From NCBI GenBank assembly GCA_030268105.1, contig BSDZ01000079.1, positions 3,291,501-3,355,500 of the forward strand: a DNA stretch of 64,000 bases. Reading direction: 5' to 3'. The notes beneath the pieces were generated by a model, which was not told where the DNA came from, ran no database searches, and saw only the letters and a program-made list of their open reading frames with translations. Shown here piece after piece: positions 36,363-46,887 of the stretch; within the stretch, counting starts at the first letter, position 1, and each line of letters opens with the position of its first letter. Source of the stretch: Volvox africanus. Its lineage: Eukaryota > Chlorophyta > Chlorophyceae > Chlamydomonadales > Volvocaceae. Made by a program: the position numbers and the translations under genes.

Positions 36363-36432
36363 GCAACCATTGCTGCCACAGCACCCATAACCGAATCCAA
36401 CAGTCCATTGCGAAAGGCCGTCAAACCATGTC

Positions 36433-39400
36433 TCATACCACCGCCGGCACCTGAGCCGGGGGCAGCGGTGCGCTGCTGGCTGTAGCACCAGTGCTCCCAA
36501 GAGCACCCGCACCCAGGGATCCAACGACCGCGGCCCCGGCAGGCACGCTCCGGGGTGCCGAGGCGGCGGCGGCAGCTGCGAGCCCCGCCGCAAGAGGACC
36601 TTGATGCTGCTGTTGATGCCTTGACGCAGACTGCGGCGCCACGCATGGAGTGGCAAAGAAAGGGTGCGCCAGCGCCTGGTATGCAGTGAGTCGATCTGCG
36701 GGCTCATACCGTAGCATAGAGCCGATCAGGTCCACCAGTTCCGTAGCATACGGCCGAGCCGAGGTATCACCTGAGATCATCCAGATATTGGCGTCTAGGG
36801 ATAAGGGATATTGAAAAGCAGGAGAGGCCTTCAACGAGTCTTAGATACTAGGTAAAGACACCCACAATACATCGCTGGCCAACCCACAATAACCGTTCTG
36901 TCTCTCAGGCACGCAATCGCTCACCCTGTTCCAAGATGAGTTGGTGCAGCCCAGACAGCCGTTTAACAGCCTTGACGGACTTGCGGCTAGCTCCGTCTGG
37001 CCAGTTCAGACGGCCACCACCGTTGAAGTACTTGCCAGCCGGCGTGCGAGCACATTTGCACGACATGGTGGCTGGCACGGGTCCCAGCACCGCTTCCATC
37101 ATGGCTAAGTGCTCCAGATTTTCGTGCGTCTGCCAAACACATACCGGGCCATAGAAATGGACAGCTTTTACAAAGGATTGGGAAAAACGTTTGGAGCGAA
37201 AGATAAGCAAGGGCAGACGTTTTCAACGTCACGCCACACCTGGAACAGCGCCTCTCCCGTAATCAGCTCAATAAGGATGCAGCCAATGCTCCACATATCG
37301 CAAGGGTAGGACCAGCCCAAACCAAGGATGACCTCGGGTGCGCGATAGTGCCGGGTGGACACGATGCAGCTGAGGGTAGTAACAGGATTGTTGATATGTT
37401 AATAGAAATCACAAAGTCACAAAGGGACATCGTGTAACCAGCCACAAACATGGCCTGATCTGGCCTTTCTCACGAGCTAATACGCTGGGTGATTCCAACA
37501 CCAAACCGTAAGCATACTCGCAACGATGGCACTGTGGACGTTCAGCCTAATGCTCACAGAAGTTTTCCCCAAGTTCCTTGTGTAAACAAGCTCGTCCTGA
37601 CACCACATACCTGTGATATTGTTCCTCGAATGTGGCGCTGCCAAAGTCAATCACCTTAATCTCGGAGGACGGTGGCCGGCTGCAGCAGCGCCCGTTACCG
37701 CTGCACACAGATATGCACAGGCGCCCGCAGAGATACAATCACGGGTAAGGGTGTATATGGACCGAGTCAAAATTTAGCGGGGCCCGTGTACTGCTCCACG
37801 CCCGTGCCCATGGCCAAACGGCCAGGTTGCTACGAAAGGAGCCCAGAGGGCCTTCACCGGACCAGCTGAATCTGCCAAGGCTCCTGGCCAATGTGCCGAA
37901 GCGCTGCATTACGGCCTACCTCGTCCAAAAGACCACGCCCGAATTACAACCACGTGTACCAGTACCATTCCTGCCCGAAGCCGGGGCTCACCTAGACCCG
38001 GAGCTCTCGGTCGGCTGCACGGACTCCTGAGAGGTGAGTAGGATATTCTCCGGCTTAAGGTCTGCAGGCCGTGCGCACATTGGAGAACACCAATAAGGGG
38101 GGAAAGGTCAATTTAGACGTTAACAATCAAGAACTCCCAAACTTAACCTTGTAATATGCTCTGCCTGCCTGCTGAGGGCGTGTGCATACAATTGCCGAAC
38201 ACCTCTTGCCACCCTTATATGCCCCTCCTGTATTGCCCCTCGTTTTTCTGTATTGCCCCTCCTTCTGTATTGCCCCTCACTGGCACTCTCCTACCTCCAG
38301 CTCAAGATTCTGCACGTCACTGCCGCCAACTTCTACTGCTCTGCTGCTCTACCTCCACCTCCAGGGACCCACTCACAAACCAGCCCCGCAGCTGCATATG
38401 CCTTTTAGTCCCACACCTGTGTGCACGAGCCGCAGCTCATGCATGTAACTGACGGCTTGGAGAAGCTGGCGGCCGAACTCCTGTGATCAAATGAGCGGGC
38501 ACGCGGCGGGCAGGCAGGCAATCGAGCCGGTGCCGGCCAGGAGGAAATGGTGAAAGGAAAACGCGTCACGGCACCGATTTGACAGGCCGCGAAGCTCGGA
38601 CGGAGACCCGCCGAAGCTGGGGCAGTTCATGCGAATCAGTCCGCAGCACGCAACGTGCACAGTGCTTGGAATGACCGTGGCACCAGAAGCTTACAATGCC
38701 GCTGCTATCACTGCGATGCAGTCAGCCCGCTCTGCCAAAGGCATCGCCCCTTGGCGGTGGACCCAGGCCATGGAACAAGGTCAAGCCACCGACAGTTAGA
38801 CAGGCCTGAGATCACGATGATGCATTTGTGGACTTTGTCCCAAAAAATCGAGGTAGAAGTACTTTCATATTCAGCCGTCTAACTGTGCCCAACCGGCGTT
38901 GCCCTAAGCCCCCATCCACACGTGGCAATGGCTCTCACCTGCACGAGGTCCAGCGGAAACGGCTTATAGCCGTTCTTACGCATGTAGTCGAAGAGGCTGA
39001 GGCCCAATTTCTCAAATACCTGCGCAGAATGGTGCGACAGGCGAACAAGTTAACTCGCCGTTGGACCCTGAAGCCCCTGCCCATCCTTCCGTTGTGGACG
39101 GATACAGACCATCAGCAGCCTCCTCACATATTTTGCAGTGTCCTTGGAGACCACACCTACCATGCACACGTGCCCCCGGTAGTCGAACCACTCTCGTAGC
39201 GTGACGCAATGGCTGTGGGCAGGTCAAAAACGAGGGCTCAAGGTTTCACGCCGGTGACCGGGACATGCGCTATGCAGTGTCACGCTGGTTAGCGCACATC
39301 TAGAGAAGATAATCTGCAAGCAAGGGAGCTGGCACGCAGTTTGGGCGCATGACATATAGAAAGCGCGCAAGAACCCGCCTAAGACCTACTTTTGACCGAA

Positions 39401-40278
39401 AGGGTCGTTCTTCTCCAGCGTATTCAAGACCTCGAGCTGCATGGGACACCAGAAGAGGGAGGCCTGAAGCTGCCAACAACGAACTCACGGCCATGACACC
39501 CAGAGTACTTTTTTACACTTAACTGAAATGAAAATGCATTAGTTTTAAGGGGGGAGCATCATGTTATTGAGAAAGACCAATGGCATCTCCGTGGTCCCGG
39601 GTTAAGCAGCTACCTTCCGTATTTACCTCGATCATGGCCGCGTGCCGGTATTTGTCAATATTCCGCACAATCTTGATTGCAACGTAGTCCTCTTGTTTGC
39701 GGTCCCAGCATTCAAGAACGCGTCCGAAAGTTCCTGGAAAAGGATAAAAGCACCTTCATAATTACAGCACCACTACCGCCATCTTAAACATAGCCCTTTG
39801 AAATTCCTTGAAGGTTTCTTACCTTCTCCCATCTTGGAAAGTATTTTATCTGCGCAGTTAGGAACATAAATGAGTGAAAGCGTACATCGCAGTGACATCA
39901 TCAGCTCTAGGGACCCAGCGCTTAATAAACTCACATCTCGAGCTCAAGTTTTCTCCCAATTCATATTGAAAGTGCCCATCCTGTAATACGAGCAGGTTAG
40001 GGTGTGACATCGCTGAAGCAGCAGCATGGCAAACACCCAGTACTAACCTTGTCGTCGTCCCGCAGCGGAGGGCTAAGCTTGTCTGGCATTCGGAATGCCG
40101 AGAGACTAATCCGTGCTGGTACGCCAGGACGAAAAATTTCGACGCGAGCTCTCTTGGGCTGCGTCGACGTGACCTGGGACCGAAAGGATGCCTTGTTATC
40201 GGCCGTCTGAATGCACCAAATACGCTTCTGTTCCAGCTTTCTGACATGCATAATGGCCCACCTCCACTGCTGACTCAT
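36433..40278 (-). CDS. LAMMER-type (CLK/AFC) dual-specificity protein kinase
   Basis: Thirteen exons: 40278-40048, 39980-39935, 39849-39823, 39733-39627, 39436-39390, 39212-39161, 39019-38939, 38480-38417, 38061-37992, 37679-37611, 37369-37240, 37129-36925 and 36770-36433 (1467 bases, 488 residues). It matches plant AFC kinases along the whole catalytic domain: [18 protein letters not shown], Gly loop GEGTFGRV (100-107), VAIK with K122, [18 protein letters not shown] with D219, [11 protein letters not shown] with D253, [16 protein letters not shown], and the LAMMER block EHLAMMEAV (314-322). CLK/AFC kinases phosphorylate SR splicing factors in the nucleus. The N-terminal ~77 residues are basic; a C-terminal Ala/Gly/Pro-rich tail of ~80 residues is extra relative to plant AFC. 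The ATG at 40278 is the best in-frame start, but an upstream exon is possible. The canonical Arg of LAMMER is Ala321 here. Confidence 0.93.
38228..38278. repeat. Three copies of a 14-bp motif in a kinase intron
   Basis: CTGTATTGCCCCTC occurs at 38228-38241, 38248-38261 and 38265-38278, spaced 20 and 17 bases apart. It lies in the intron between kinase exons 8 and 9. It reads as a small degenerate minisatellite. Confidence 0.85.
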
Positions 40279-41160
40279 TGCTGCAGCTGTTCCAGCCTCT
40301 CTTTGCGCTCGGCTGCGCAGGGGCTGGCCTAGAGGTTGACGCCTGAGCCACCCCGTCGCCCGGCATGGCCACAACGACAGCTGTTGTCGTCAATGGGACG
40401 GGAACTATGACCACGGCAGAGGGAAAGAGCAACATAGGGCAAGCCAAAAAGATTCCGAGACGACTACGCCTATTGCGAGCCGCGTCCACTATGAACTACA
40501 CGCCTCTTGGCAGGTATAGACTCAAAATTTAATTATACGCTTATTTGCAAAACAGTTAAACGAAAGTATGACAATTGTGCAAAGAACTTGCTTTCCGTCC
40601 TCCAACGGTCCAATTACAGCCTATGTACGGCAGACTCAATGTCCCGCAGAAACTCGCTCAACGGTTACCCTGAGAAGGGAAAGTATATATGCCTCGGTTG
40701 TAATTGAGGTAAGACCGAACGAGCATCGATGTAACAAACGCCACTGTCTACTCACCAACCCAAATGTTACTTCTTCGTCCGCCGCTCGCGCTCACGGTCA
40801 GTAACCATTACAGGAAACATACAGCTCCTAACCTTCGTTGAAAATGTTTCCGTCGTTGTGGAAAATCTCCTTGCCACAAACAATTTGCGAACAGGCCATG
40901 CTAAGGTGTCGCTCAGACATCCAATAAGAATTTGAGAGGCTGCATTTTCAAAACGATATCTTGCATCGTTGTAGGATGAGAGTGTTTATTTGGATGTATG
41001 CGGGGGTTTGGCGACTATTCGGGTATACAAGTTTCGGCTCATGCGTGCATCAGGTCCCCGAGAGCGTCCGGCCATAAAAATCATTCCTTCTTCTTGCCAT
41101 GGTACTCTGGTTGCGGATGAGTCTTTGGGTGGAGCTGAAGAATACACCAAAGCACGAATG
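40279..41160. other. Intergenic, 5' flank of the LAMMER kinase
   Basis: About 0.9 kb with no supported gene. A minus-strand stretch at 40790-40765 reads DRERERRTKK and could belong to an RS-like 5' exon of the kinase, but no joint to exon 1 was found. Confidence 0.3.
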
Positions 41161-41952
41161 CTAAGAGGTTTTCAAACTGCCCGGCTGCCAGACCCCAACC
41201 CCACCTTCCCCGGCGCTTTGCCCGGCTAGAACGCATCGCACGTATATTGAGGAGGTTTTCACCTTCCCTTTACGTACTTTCATATTGTCTTCTCCGGTTA
41301 AGACAACAGGGGCGCAAGACTTGAGAAACCAAAAGGTAGTTGCGCAGTAGGGCAGCGGAACGCGCACCGGCAGCGCTGGCGGGAGCTCAAGAGTCCGGCA
41401 CCCTCGAGGGTTCAGCACTGTTTGCGGCATGTCTGCGCAGTCACCGTTGCGCGTCCTTGTCCCAGGACTGCTTAGTATGAGGAACCGCGCATGGCAGCTA
41501 CTTGACAGCACAGCGCCGAAACCACACTGGAATGGCATGACACACCAATGGCAGCAGCACTTTGATTGCTCCCCTTGGGAAAGTTGCAGCATTTTATTAC
41601 TTGGCTGAGTTGTGAGCAGGGCTCGGTGCAAGGGCAACAAATAGGGGCTCTGCGCCCCGCTCCTTTGAGACGTGCAGATCACGTCGTAAAACTTCGTGAC
41701 TGACCTTAAGCCTGCACGTGCGCGCACAGACAGTACGGAAGCCGTAATGGCATCACCTACCAATCGAACTTCAATTTCAACAGCATTAAACCTGCATTCA
41801 ATAGCCAGTTGACGCTCCTTGATAGCAAACTGCCTCGTTCGAGGTGATGCAGTGAAGTCCATCCACTCCGACGGCGGTATTGTGACCTCGTTCCCTGTTA
41901 CTCGTATCCCCATGGAATCCCGCAGTCCACTATCAAGGTCCACTGTGTACAT
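41161..41952 (-). CDS. Hypothetical 263-codon ORF just downstream of the short-chain dehydrogenase
   Basis: An uninterrupted frame that begins with ATG only 14 bases after the dehydrogenase stop codon on the same strand. It starts MYTVDLDSGLRDSMGIRV and includes VTIPPSEWMDFTASPRT and AIECRFNAVEIEVRLVG. No family is recognised. It may be part of a long 3' UTR that is open by chance, a separate gene whose model overlaps the 3' UTR, or a coding extension in an alternative transcript. The N-terminal ~90 codons look more protein-like than the Cys-rich remainder. Confidence 0.25.
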   Translation of the reverse strand: MYTVDLDSGLRDSMGIRVTGNEVTIPPSEWMDFTASPRTRQFAIKERQLAIECRFNAVEIEVRLVGDAITASVLSVRARAGLRSVTKFYDVICTSQRSGAQSPYLLPLHRALLTTQPSNKMLQLSQGEQSKCCCHWCVMPFQCGFGAVLSSSCHARFLILSSPGTRTRNGDCADMPQTVLNPRGCRTLELPPALPVRVPLPYCATTFWFLKSCAPVVLTGEDNMKVRKGKVKTSSIYVRCVLAGQSAGEGGVGVWQPGSLKTS

Positions 41953-41965
41953 TGTCGTTGTGCCA

Positions 41966-44900
41966 CTAGGCTGTCCGTACCCTGCTAGACTCTAGGGGTA
42001 GCCCCGGCTTGCCACCCAGGTCAGTCCCTTGTAGCTCCTTCGCAGCGGCCTCATGTTGGGCCTCCTCAAAGTGGGTGACTGGCACGCGTCCCAGGCCGGA
42101 ATCCTACCAATTGTGGGTTTGTGTGTTTGGGAGGAGACCGGGGGATGGTTGGACTACGGCACATAGATCGCGGTAAGGGCAATCGACGACAGAAATGATA
42201 CTACTGCTTCCGAATCCAATGCTGTTTTATGTAGCACTCGGACGCCAGACGTACATGTAATTGTTGTATACCCATACCATGTCATGGAGTTAGTAGCCCT
42301 GTGCCCTAACCCACGCATCGACAAGACAACCCGTCCATCCGCTTACCATGGTGGCAGTATCCAGTACGTCACGCGCCATCTCGTACAGCTTCTTGCACTC
42401 TTGCGCATCCTTTGCTGCCCAGTTAACCGGCTGGCGGGGCATGGTGTTGAAGCCGCCCCAGCCGAATAACTGCAAACCGAACGTATTGGGTCCGATGTAC
42501 GTACCGCCGCGGCCTGGCGGCAGCAGGGGAGTTGAGGGGACACACTTGAAGACGCGGGGGAGGGCGATGGCATGAATGACACACTGATCCCGGTACGTGA
42601 ATTGGAAGGCGCAGCAACACCAGCCAACTGCGTCTTGTTTTCCGCTGAGTTATCAATTACCGACCAGGCTGCGATTCGGGTGTCATCTTACCAAGCAGCG
42701 CCGTTCCATTCCGATACCTCTTCTGCGGCACGAGATCGCTGATACATCCTGCATAGTTGGGAACGTGAGTGCATGTGACCGCCGGAGACTACATTACCTC
42801 ACCCTGCAGCTTGGGCTCGGTGGCGGCGAACAGCGGCGCGATTGCACCCCGCAACGCCGACTGGCCGTGCAGACGGCTACTGACGAAGACGGTCACCGAC
42901 ACCGGGTAACTCATGTCGGCCTTGGCCTCGCCCGGCGTAGACACAAGGCCTAACGAGGTGGGGCACCAGGGTGGGGAACGAAGGGCACGTGCGGGCCATC
43001 GAGGGAAGCGTGCACACGGTGACCGAATGACAGCGTTAACAGGTTAAGGAGCGCGGCGTGGGCGCGAGCCAAAGTGGTGTCCCGCAGACCAGACGAGGGA
43101 GGAAAGGGACCTGACGCAACAAATGAGGCTCAACAATTTTTCCAGCCCTCAGCGCATTGCTATATACACGACATCGCGGCCTAGGCACAGCTCCTCAGAT
43201 CCCAGCGACGAGGGTCTTACTCTGCCCCGATCGCCATCACTTCAAATGCGTAAATCTCGCCTGGCATGCCCTCTTCCCCCGTATCGCCAGTCCTGACACC
43301 ACCCGCGGTTGCAATCCAAACCCCACACCCTTGGCCGGCGTGGATTCGGATACACTGCTCCTTCCTTTGTACAGTGTATTTCTCCCTCCTTCCTACCTCA
43401 CTACCGTTGCTTCTTGCCCCCTTCTCCTACCTCCTACCTGGGTGCACAGGGAATATGTCTACTCCGGTGCCACGCAGTCGGCGGTTCAGGTCCCTGGACG
43501 CCATGAGCAGGTATAACTTGGAGGTGACGTAGGGCTTCATGCCGCTGGTGGTCATGTTGACACCCCTGACGGAGACTCACGTGAATTGGGCGGCGTGACC
43601 CGGAGTAGAGGCGCGAAGTATAAAGCATGGGACAGGTGCAGGCGCGAGCCTGGGAGGGGTTTCGCCATGATGGAGGCGAACGCTACGACCGAGCAAACCG
43701 CGACTATTTCTTGACTCATAAAGACTGGGTGTCGTGCTGCGTTCAATGCAGAGCCAGGCGAAACACGTATCATGCCAAAACTTGTTGCATCATAGCTACA
43801 CAAGCGCTCTTCCTCCCATCCTTAACCCGCCATTCCATTGACTCTCCTACCATAGGTTCTCTGCAAATTTTATTCGCCGACAATGTTATTTTCTATCTGC
43901 ACACGCCTACCGCCTAGGCTGTCGGCCACTCGCCCGCGTTAGACAGAACCGCCAAATGTCTTTTGGTACTTACCTTAGATCCTCCCAATGCACCTTCCCA
44001 AACATCTCTCCAACTGAAGCGACGTTGACAACCCGGGAGGGAGCGCTCGCCCGTAGTCGAGGCAGCAGCAGCAGTGTCAGGTAGAGTGGCCCGTAGAAGT
44101 TGGTAGCATGGGTGCTGGGTGGTACAAGGCAGAAGGGGTGGTGGGTGGACGAGGTTGCGCTCGATCGTGCATGTAACGACAAAGCCCAACCAGGTCACGC
44201 ACAACGTAACAGGCGGCCAGCACAGGTCCGATAGCAGCCCGACACAGGAGCGGTAACCTCTTTGCATGCAACGATACCACGCACATCTCGATGCCGTCCT
44301 CGGTCAATTCATCGCCTGGCGGCGCCAGCACCCCAGCGTTGTTGATGAGCACGTGCAAGGGGGAGCCCGTGGCCAGGATATCATCAGCCAGCTTCCGGAT
44401 GGACCTGATCATTAAGCGGTCAAGAGATAGATCAGGAAGCAGGGAAGCACACTGCGGTGAGTGTAGATAGGAGATGGGGAAGGTAAACGCCACGGGTCAG
44501 GCAGTATGCAGAAGGCGCGAAGAAAGAAGACCAGAGCAAGCGTTTATGTGTAGATATAATTTGGGAATTAAATCCGAGTCAGCGAACTGGGTTTTCAGTG
44601 CCTAATAGCCGGGCCCCGCCTAGCGCCTACGCCATGCCTGTGAAAGGGAACGCCTCTTCCGACGCAACGTTCTTGACAGGCGACGCAACACTGTCTCTCT
44701 CCGTAACCCTATCCTCGCCGCATTATTACACCTTGCTCTGGCCCCGCTAACTTCCCTGGTCACAACGTCCGGCACTCGAAGCTTCAGGCCCGGGCCCACC
44801 CGCCTCCGTTCCTTCACGCACTTGAGCGACGCCATATCCGCTTGCAACAGGGACAGCTTGGCGTACGTAATCTCCTTCTTAATATCCTCAACCGCCCTGG

Positions 44901-45971
44901 GGCCACCAGATGCAAGGAGCGGCAGGAGATGACACGCCAGACCGCATGCCATCATCATCTACGTCAGCCCGCTATCCATAGCTTTGCCAGCTTGCTTGCG
45001 AGGAGCTTGGCAAAAATCGTTACACAGGACGCAGGGGGCATCTCAACCGAGTCTGAGGCACTAAATCATGATGCCGACGGATACCCATACCCGATCTCCA
45101 CGGCAAGGTCTGGGCATGATCTAGCTTTGACAAGCATGTCTACTTTTGCTGTCGATTGCTCATCCCCTACATTGCAAGCCATGTACACAACCCGCATCTC
45201 CGCCTTGTCTACATTCCCCACGTGTAAACTAGGAATGGGGATGATGGTGGTGATGATGTTGACGGCGGTGGCGCGCACTCGTTTGCTATTTCGCTATCCC
45301 CCACGTGCCGTAACCTGTAACTTGCGTTCCTTACGTCTTTCCCTTCTCGATGTCCCGCACCACCATGACGACATGCGCATTGTTGCGGGCTAACAATTGG
45401 GATATCTGGAAGCCGATGCCGCTGTTGGCACCAGTGACCAAGACCACCTGACAACCAGGGCGAGGAACATTTGTGCCCGTGTGATGTGTTTATCCCCAAT
45501 GAGCATCGCAGTATGCGAATAAAAATGGCACTGGTACGAGCCATTCCTGCTCACAGTTTCCTTAGCGGATACAACCTTTCACATGGTTGGGCCCCACCAA
45601 GCCCAATTGACGTTAAAAGGGGTGGCGCTGGTGGGGCATTCGAGCCTAACTTGCTTATGTAAATTCCCTAGATACCAGTGATTACTGCTAGAGAGGACGG
45701 AGTTGGGATAATCATATGCTGTGGCAAGAATGGCTGCGATTAGTGCACCTAGCTGCCGTACCTTTCCAAACATGTCGGGCATATCGCGATCGGTGTCCCA
45801 ACCAGGTAACATCTGCCGCACGAAGCCCGGCAACAGCGACAGCAGCCCCTCGCCACTGGCGGGCGACATCACCGCCTGCACGACCCGATACGACAGCTGG
45901 AACAGCGAGGAAAATAGGTTCGCCTTGGGCGCGAGCGTGAAGGAGCCAGGTGCTGACGCAGCGGTGGCCAT
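41966..45971 (-). CDS. Short-chain dehydrogenase/reductase (retinol dehydrogenase/WWOX-like)
   Basis: Nine exons: 45971-45762, 45447-45335, 44896-44822, 44404-44285, 44114-43974, 43565-43438, 42949-42803, 42513-42347 and 42103-41966 (1239 bases, 412 residues). The Rossmann cofactor motif TGANSGIG is at ~75-82. HVLINNAGVLAPPGDEL gives the NNAG motif. SRVVNVASVGEMFG supplies the catalytic Ser, and KPYVTSKLYLLMA gives the YxxxK pair. VDIFPVHPGLVSTP follows as the usual post-active-site strand. A ~70-residue N-terminal extension with hydrophobic stretches may target a membrane or organelle. The C-terminal GPNTFGLQLFGWGGFN region and the Ala/Glu-rich tail are not catalytic. The fold is clear, but the substrate cannot be read from sequence; retinol-, chlorophyll- and steroid-type substrates all occur among relatives. 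Confidence 0.9.
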
Positions 45972-46887
45972 AGCTACTGGACCTCAGCGCACGGAGGGAA
46001 GGTATCTTAAAGTATGAATTGTTTAAGACGTTTTGATCGGACCCAGATCGTTTGTTCGCGATGGAGTGCCCAGAGCGGTGTTTTACGATCAGTCAAAATC
46101 GCTTTATAACAGCCGTCTTCAGTAGTCAAGCAAAGTTGGCAACGACCGCGCCGCAGTGAACGCCGACGCACATGGATGATGTCAGTTTACACTCTTTAGG
46201 TTTACACTCCTACCATACTATCAGACTTTCGGCACAAGAACCTGCTGCCGCAAAGAGCGCAGAGCCGGTATGTTCGGTGATTTGGATGGAGGGTTGCGAA
46301 ACCCCGTAAATAGTTGTGGTTGGCTATCACCAGTAGGTGCTGTACCTCCCGATCCCACGAGGGGAAAGGCATGACCGCTGCCAACGTTGGGTGCCCTGGC
46401 CGCTTGCCGATACGCATATGGCGAATCACGTCCTTCACGCCGCCACGCACTGCGCAATGACGTCAGAGGATCCCTGCAGGCAACAGCAGATAACGCCGGA
46501 AACGACTTCTGCAAATCCTTGCTCTTGGTCGTGCAGAGAATTATTTTCCTTTTAAGTTTGCCATATACATGCTGCGTGCAGGCAATCGGCATTTGCCGCA
46601 GCTGGTCTCTAGATAGATTTTCATCTGCTGAGCGCAGATGACTTTTAATACCCTGCCGTGCGGGGTTTCAATCCGCTGGCGTTTAGTGCCAATAATAACA
46701 AGACTTCGAATTATCTTCCCTTAAATAGTAAAATCAATCTACGGTATGTTTCACGTCGTCTACGTAAGGAACCGTGGGTCATACCTCAACAGCGATTAAA
46801 GCTCCAGCAGCAGCAGGGAGAGCAGAAACACCATCCCGTCTTAAGAAGCTGATACAGGGAGAGATACAGTGATTGGCTGCTTCGAGA
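45972..46887. other. Divergent intergenic region
   Basis: It separates the divergent dehydrogenase (-) and the 314-aa protein (+), so both promoters should be here. A 123-codon minus-strand frame at 46592-46221 shows no known domain and is not called. Confidence 0.35.

Larger units (their letters stand above)
32453..36432. other. Four-kilobase stretch without a supported gene
   Basis: The right edge of OvoA at 32452 should have its promoter here. I see scattered open frames but no known domain. The two best minus-strand blocks are 35190-35098 (AEFAWVLRISQDADGGG, then NEAVLVAIPM before a GTAAAT donor) and 34992-34732, an 86-codon frame ending YFYPSAARRYLHGAEEVK. They could be exons of one small gene, but the joint is not provable. 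The 193-codon minus frame at 33862-33281 is listed separately. Confidence 0.3.

Noticed and set aside
46600..46690. Possible tRNA near GGGGTTTCAATCC
   Set aside because: A T-loop-like string is present, but no matching acceptor stem, D-arm or anticodon arm could be folded.
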